From assembly GCA_002946415.1 (NCBI GenBank), contig NJPS01000046.1:1426001-1490000 (forward strand): a DNA stretch of 64,000 bases, read 5' to 3'. Positions 61,042 through 64,000 of the stretch are shown here, piece after piece. The notes below the pieces were generated by a model that was not told the origin of the DNA, searched no databases, and was given only the letters and a program-made list of their open reading frames with translations. Position 1 is the stretch's first letter; the number at the start of each line of letters is the position of its first letter. Position numbers and translations under genes: made by a program. This stretch comes from Rutstroemia sp. NJR-2017a BVV2 (taxonomy: Eukaryota; Ascomycota; Leotiomycetes; Helotiales; Rutstroemiaceae).

Positions 61042-62950
61042 TTAGAACTGTATCAAATCACCACCGCCTTGGCCGTTTTGTCCCTGCTGCGGTCTAGGAC
61101 CGAATGGATTGCTTGATTGCCCGAAGCCATTCATACCACCATTCATACCAGCAGGGCCAGTAGCCGCAGGAACTTGTCGACCAAATGGACTGCTCCCGAA
61201 TGCGCCAGCTGAGGCGGTGTTGTTGTAGGTTGTTTGTGGCATGCCAGTGAATTGAGATTGGAGAAAAGGGTTATGACCGGTCTGCTGCTCGTGAATTCTT
61301 CCAAGACCTGCGCCGGCACTGTTGACAAAAGTTCCGGGCGCGGTGTGCTGAGCTGGAATTCTGAGATTGCCCGTGTTACCGAAGGTATCCATTCCATCTC
61401 CACTGGCCAAAAGTGCATTAAGTCTCGCCTCGTGCTCTGACAATTCTTTCTGTGGGGCAGGCGGCGTGAATGTTGTAGGAGGATTGAACGATGGGCTGTT
61501 GTTAAATTGTGACAATGTCTTCTGTTCTTGGAGAATTGAAAGAGTTGGCTTAGATGAAGCGTGACTTGTCTGAGGTCGATTAAAGGTGCTCGCAAATGGG
61601 TTGTTAGAACCTGTAGGCATTGGCTGCAGGGATTGAAGTGATTGACTCTGGTTGTTCGTTGCCCAAGGATTATTTGTTCCTGCAGGGACTATAGGCTCAA
61701 GGCTTTGTTGCTGCTGCGGGGCCTGGAATTGCTGCTGCGGGACCTGGAATTGCTGCTGCTGCTGCTGGGGTTGTTGCTGGAACTGATTGTATGGATTAAA
61801 GCCTGTTGGTTGCGGCATGAAAGACTGTTGCTGCTGCTGTTGTTGCTGCGGTTGCGTTCCGAATTGATCGAAACCTGTTGGCTGCTGAGCGAAGCCATTC
61901 TGATATCCATTCTGGAACCCAGTGGGTTGCGATGTTTGAAAGGTTGTATATGGATTCAAGTATCCAGTAGGTTGTGTCTGCAAACTTGGGTCGATAGGGT
62001 TTCCTGACCAATCGACAGCTCCCTGTTGTTGGTAACCTTGGTTAAATCCGGTAGGTTGCGCTACTTGAATTGGATCGTCATCGAATAGCGAATGCGCATT
62101 TTGCTCCTCCAATTCGCGCCTACGCAACTCTTCCTCTTCTTGGCTGAGCTTAATGGCTTTGGCAAGGTCGTCATCATCAGGCTCTCCATGTCTGCTCTCG
62201 CGCTTCTTTCGATCCTCTTCCTCCTGGAACTTGCTTGCCTCAAGAGCCAACCTGTACTCAGCATCTTCTTCATCGGCGCGCTGTGGACGATGTCGTCGGG
62301 GTGGCTCTGCATGCGATGGTTCAGCAAAGTCATCAAGTCCTGTAACCCTGGATTTCCAGTTCTTTCGATCGGCTCGCTCGGTTCTAAGTCTGTCCTCGTC
62401 CAATATTAAGGAAGTTAACTCCTTGGCGGATACTCGAACTACCAATAGAATTAGCAAAGTTCCACGTAATCTATTACGACAGCGCCGACCATTTTGACCA
62501 ACATCCCTTCCGTCCTCGTCAATGTATTGGAATTCCCTCAATGTCTTAATGATGTAGAGATTTTTGCGTGCCCATGTTACCACCAATTCCGAACCCTCGT
62601 GAAGGCAGTAGTCCAGTACTTTCAAGGCTTTCAAGACGTGTCTCCAATTCTTGCCCTTGTCGTTCAAACGTTTGTCTATCATGTCCATAATCTGGTAAAA
62701 GGTCTCGGCTCTGGTGTCCGTTAGCATGTCATCGCTGTCGTTGCAGATGAAGCACGTACGAGTTGAAGGTCATTTGGGCTATCTCAGCCATATCTGAGCC
62801 GGCCGGACCCCATGGATCATTGCTGGTAGCTGCAGGTCATCAGTGGAGAGTTCACAGCGACGGTAGATCAGCCATACCATTGCGAACCTTGATTTGGACA
62901 GTGTTGTATCCTTTTGTGATGTTCTTGACGCTTCGCACGACTTTCGACAT
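61042..62950 (-). CDS. ENT1: Epsin (ENTH-domain endocytic adaptor, Ent1/Ent2-like)
   Basis: Four exons on the minus strand: 62950..62878, 62829..62760, 62710..62490 and 62438..61042, 586 residues; introns 48, 49 and 51 bp. The ENTH domain starts MSKVVRSVKNITKGYNTVQI, with NDPWGPAGSDMAEIAQMTF, IMDMIDKRLNDKGKNWRHVL and SAKELTSLILDEDRL. Two ubiquitin-interacting motifs follow (DAEYRLALEASKFQ and DDDLAKAIKLSQEE). A long Gln-rich region contains PTGF repeats and three NPF motifs for EH-domain partners. The C-terminus DLIQF is a clathrin-box-like end. The product binds PI(4,5)P2, ubiquitinated cargo and clathrin at endocytic sites. The start and all junctions give an unbroken ENTH domain. Confidence 0.95.
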
Positions 62951-64000
62951 GATTGCGGCTTTATCTCTCCTGAGTCCGGGACCGAAGGACTGGCGACGAC
63001 AGATATGCGATCGTGATATTCAGTAGCTCTCCAGCCACAATGCGACGACGAAGTAGGCCCGTCGTTGTTCACGCTAATGTGGTTGATTCAAAATGGCAGA
63101 TGACAGGAACTGGTAAGGTATGTTCGGTATGTTAAGTTGATCGCTTGGTAGGTTCCGGGTGCTAGAACGAGAGAGTAGGCTATGTCCGTTGGGCCCCGCA
63201 ATGCCAATGTACGATGTCGATACGTACTTTCGTACGAGTAGGTAGAAGGTAATTCTTGCAGTCCTTTTGAAGATTTCTTTGTAGTGAGAATGGGAATGAG
63301 AATGACCTTGCGAAGCGTTCACGAAGTTTCAAAATAATGGTGTGGAATTAAGCATATTATTCTCTTATGCGGTATGCGACAATTAAAATCAAGTGGCTAA
63401 AAGTTGGGAGTAATAATAGATAGGGAACGTTAAGTTATTGGGAGTTTCCATGCAGTATTATGACGATTAGCGGCCGTGAACTATCGACCCTGTTGGCTTC
63501 TTGCTTCGAATTCGTCCTTTCCCTTGCAAAGAAATATTCCTTCACAGTCCCGGATGCTCATTGATTGCTCACTGATTTTCTTCATAATCAGCGACGAATA
63601 ATTGAAATCAACATGACTCGAGAAGTATCTTTGCGGTCACTCACTGTTGCGCAGAATATGGTTATGTAACCAGGAGAGCAAGCAGGATTGGCTGATTCAC
63701 TTCTCTGTCACTATTTCATTTATTTTCATCTGCACCTGCACCTGCAATGACCTCGGGAGGCCTGGAAGTACAGTCATCATGTGATGCAGCTCTCATTCAG
63801 GTACATCTAAGTTATAATTGGGTTATACGGAGCAGTTGGGCGACGGTCGGGTTTCCCAAGTATTGCACTGGGTCCGTATTCTATCGACTCTTCCACAGAA
63901 ACGAGTAGTCTCACAGTAGTGCGAAGATAGGCCTTCCCCATATTTTTGGATCCGCGGAACCAAATTCAGTTGTCTCAAGCCGAACTGTATCTAGCTCTCC
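62951..64000. other. Epsin promoter and right-edge sequence
   Basis: 1.05 kb upstream of epsin to the window edge. No supported coding sequence; a gene could begin beyond the edge. Confidence 0.5.

Overview
This window is nuclear DNA of a filamentous ascomycete, most likely Pezizomycotina and probably Leotiomycetes (the class is a guess from overall protein character, not a test). The evidence is short spliceosomal introns (mostly 46-220 bp) with GTANGT-type donors and CTAAC branch sites, a perfect TACTAAC in the UTP14 intron, single-copy fungal housekeeping genes, a fused NUP98/NUP145 precursor, and fungal enzyme families (GH81 glucanase, CE8 pectin methylesterase). There is no operon structure, CRISPR array or prokaryotic signal. 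Multi-exon models below were built by hand; every exon set sums to a whole number of codons and ends in a stop.

Layout. 1-7.66 kb: the tail of a gene cut by the left edge, then about 7.5 kb with no recognisable gene, leading into a PCL-type cyclin (7.66-8.79 kb, +). 9.8-15.2 kb: archaemetzincin (+), mitochondrial ribosomal protein mL41 (-) and the SSU-processome factor UTP14 (+), the last two sharing a 209-bp bidirectional promoter. 16.8-24.8 kb: a GH81 endo-1,3-beta-glucanase (+) and a vacuolar Ca2+/H+ antiporter (+). 26.4-38.4 kb: five genes on the minus strand, namely a fungal membrane protein of unknown function, STN1 (telomere CST complex), a DNAJC9-like co-chaperone, a secreted pectin methylesterase and a 14-TM-type MFS transporter. 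A small MITE-like element (28.74-28.90 kb) lies upstream of the first of these. 40.4-45.7 kb: an RGG-tailed, catalytically complete Argonaute (+) and a small secreted or anchored protein (+). 46.6-47.0 kb: a decayed aminoglycoside-phosphotransferase-like pseudogene (-). 48.1-62.95 kb: a conserved membrane-anchored protein of unknown function (-), the NUP98-NUP145 nucleoporin precursor (-), a centrin (+) and an epsin (-).

The genes do not form one pathway. Most are core cell biology (ribosome biogenesis, nuclear pore, endocytosis, spindle pole body, telomere, calcium), mixed with wall and plant-polymer enzymes expected of a plant-associated or saprotrophic fungus. I found no clear new defence or biosynthetic system. 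The most interesting leads are built-in alternative-product architectures: an Argonaute whose first intron contains an in-frame ATG that would drop the RGG tail, a small secreted protein whose retained intron would add a membrane helix, and three very short stop-free introns of length 3n in Argonaute, NUP145 and epsin. Other leads are a TA-flanked MITE, recurrent ACTGTACAGT palindromes, and coding-strand GC-skew flips inside genes.
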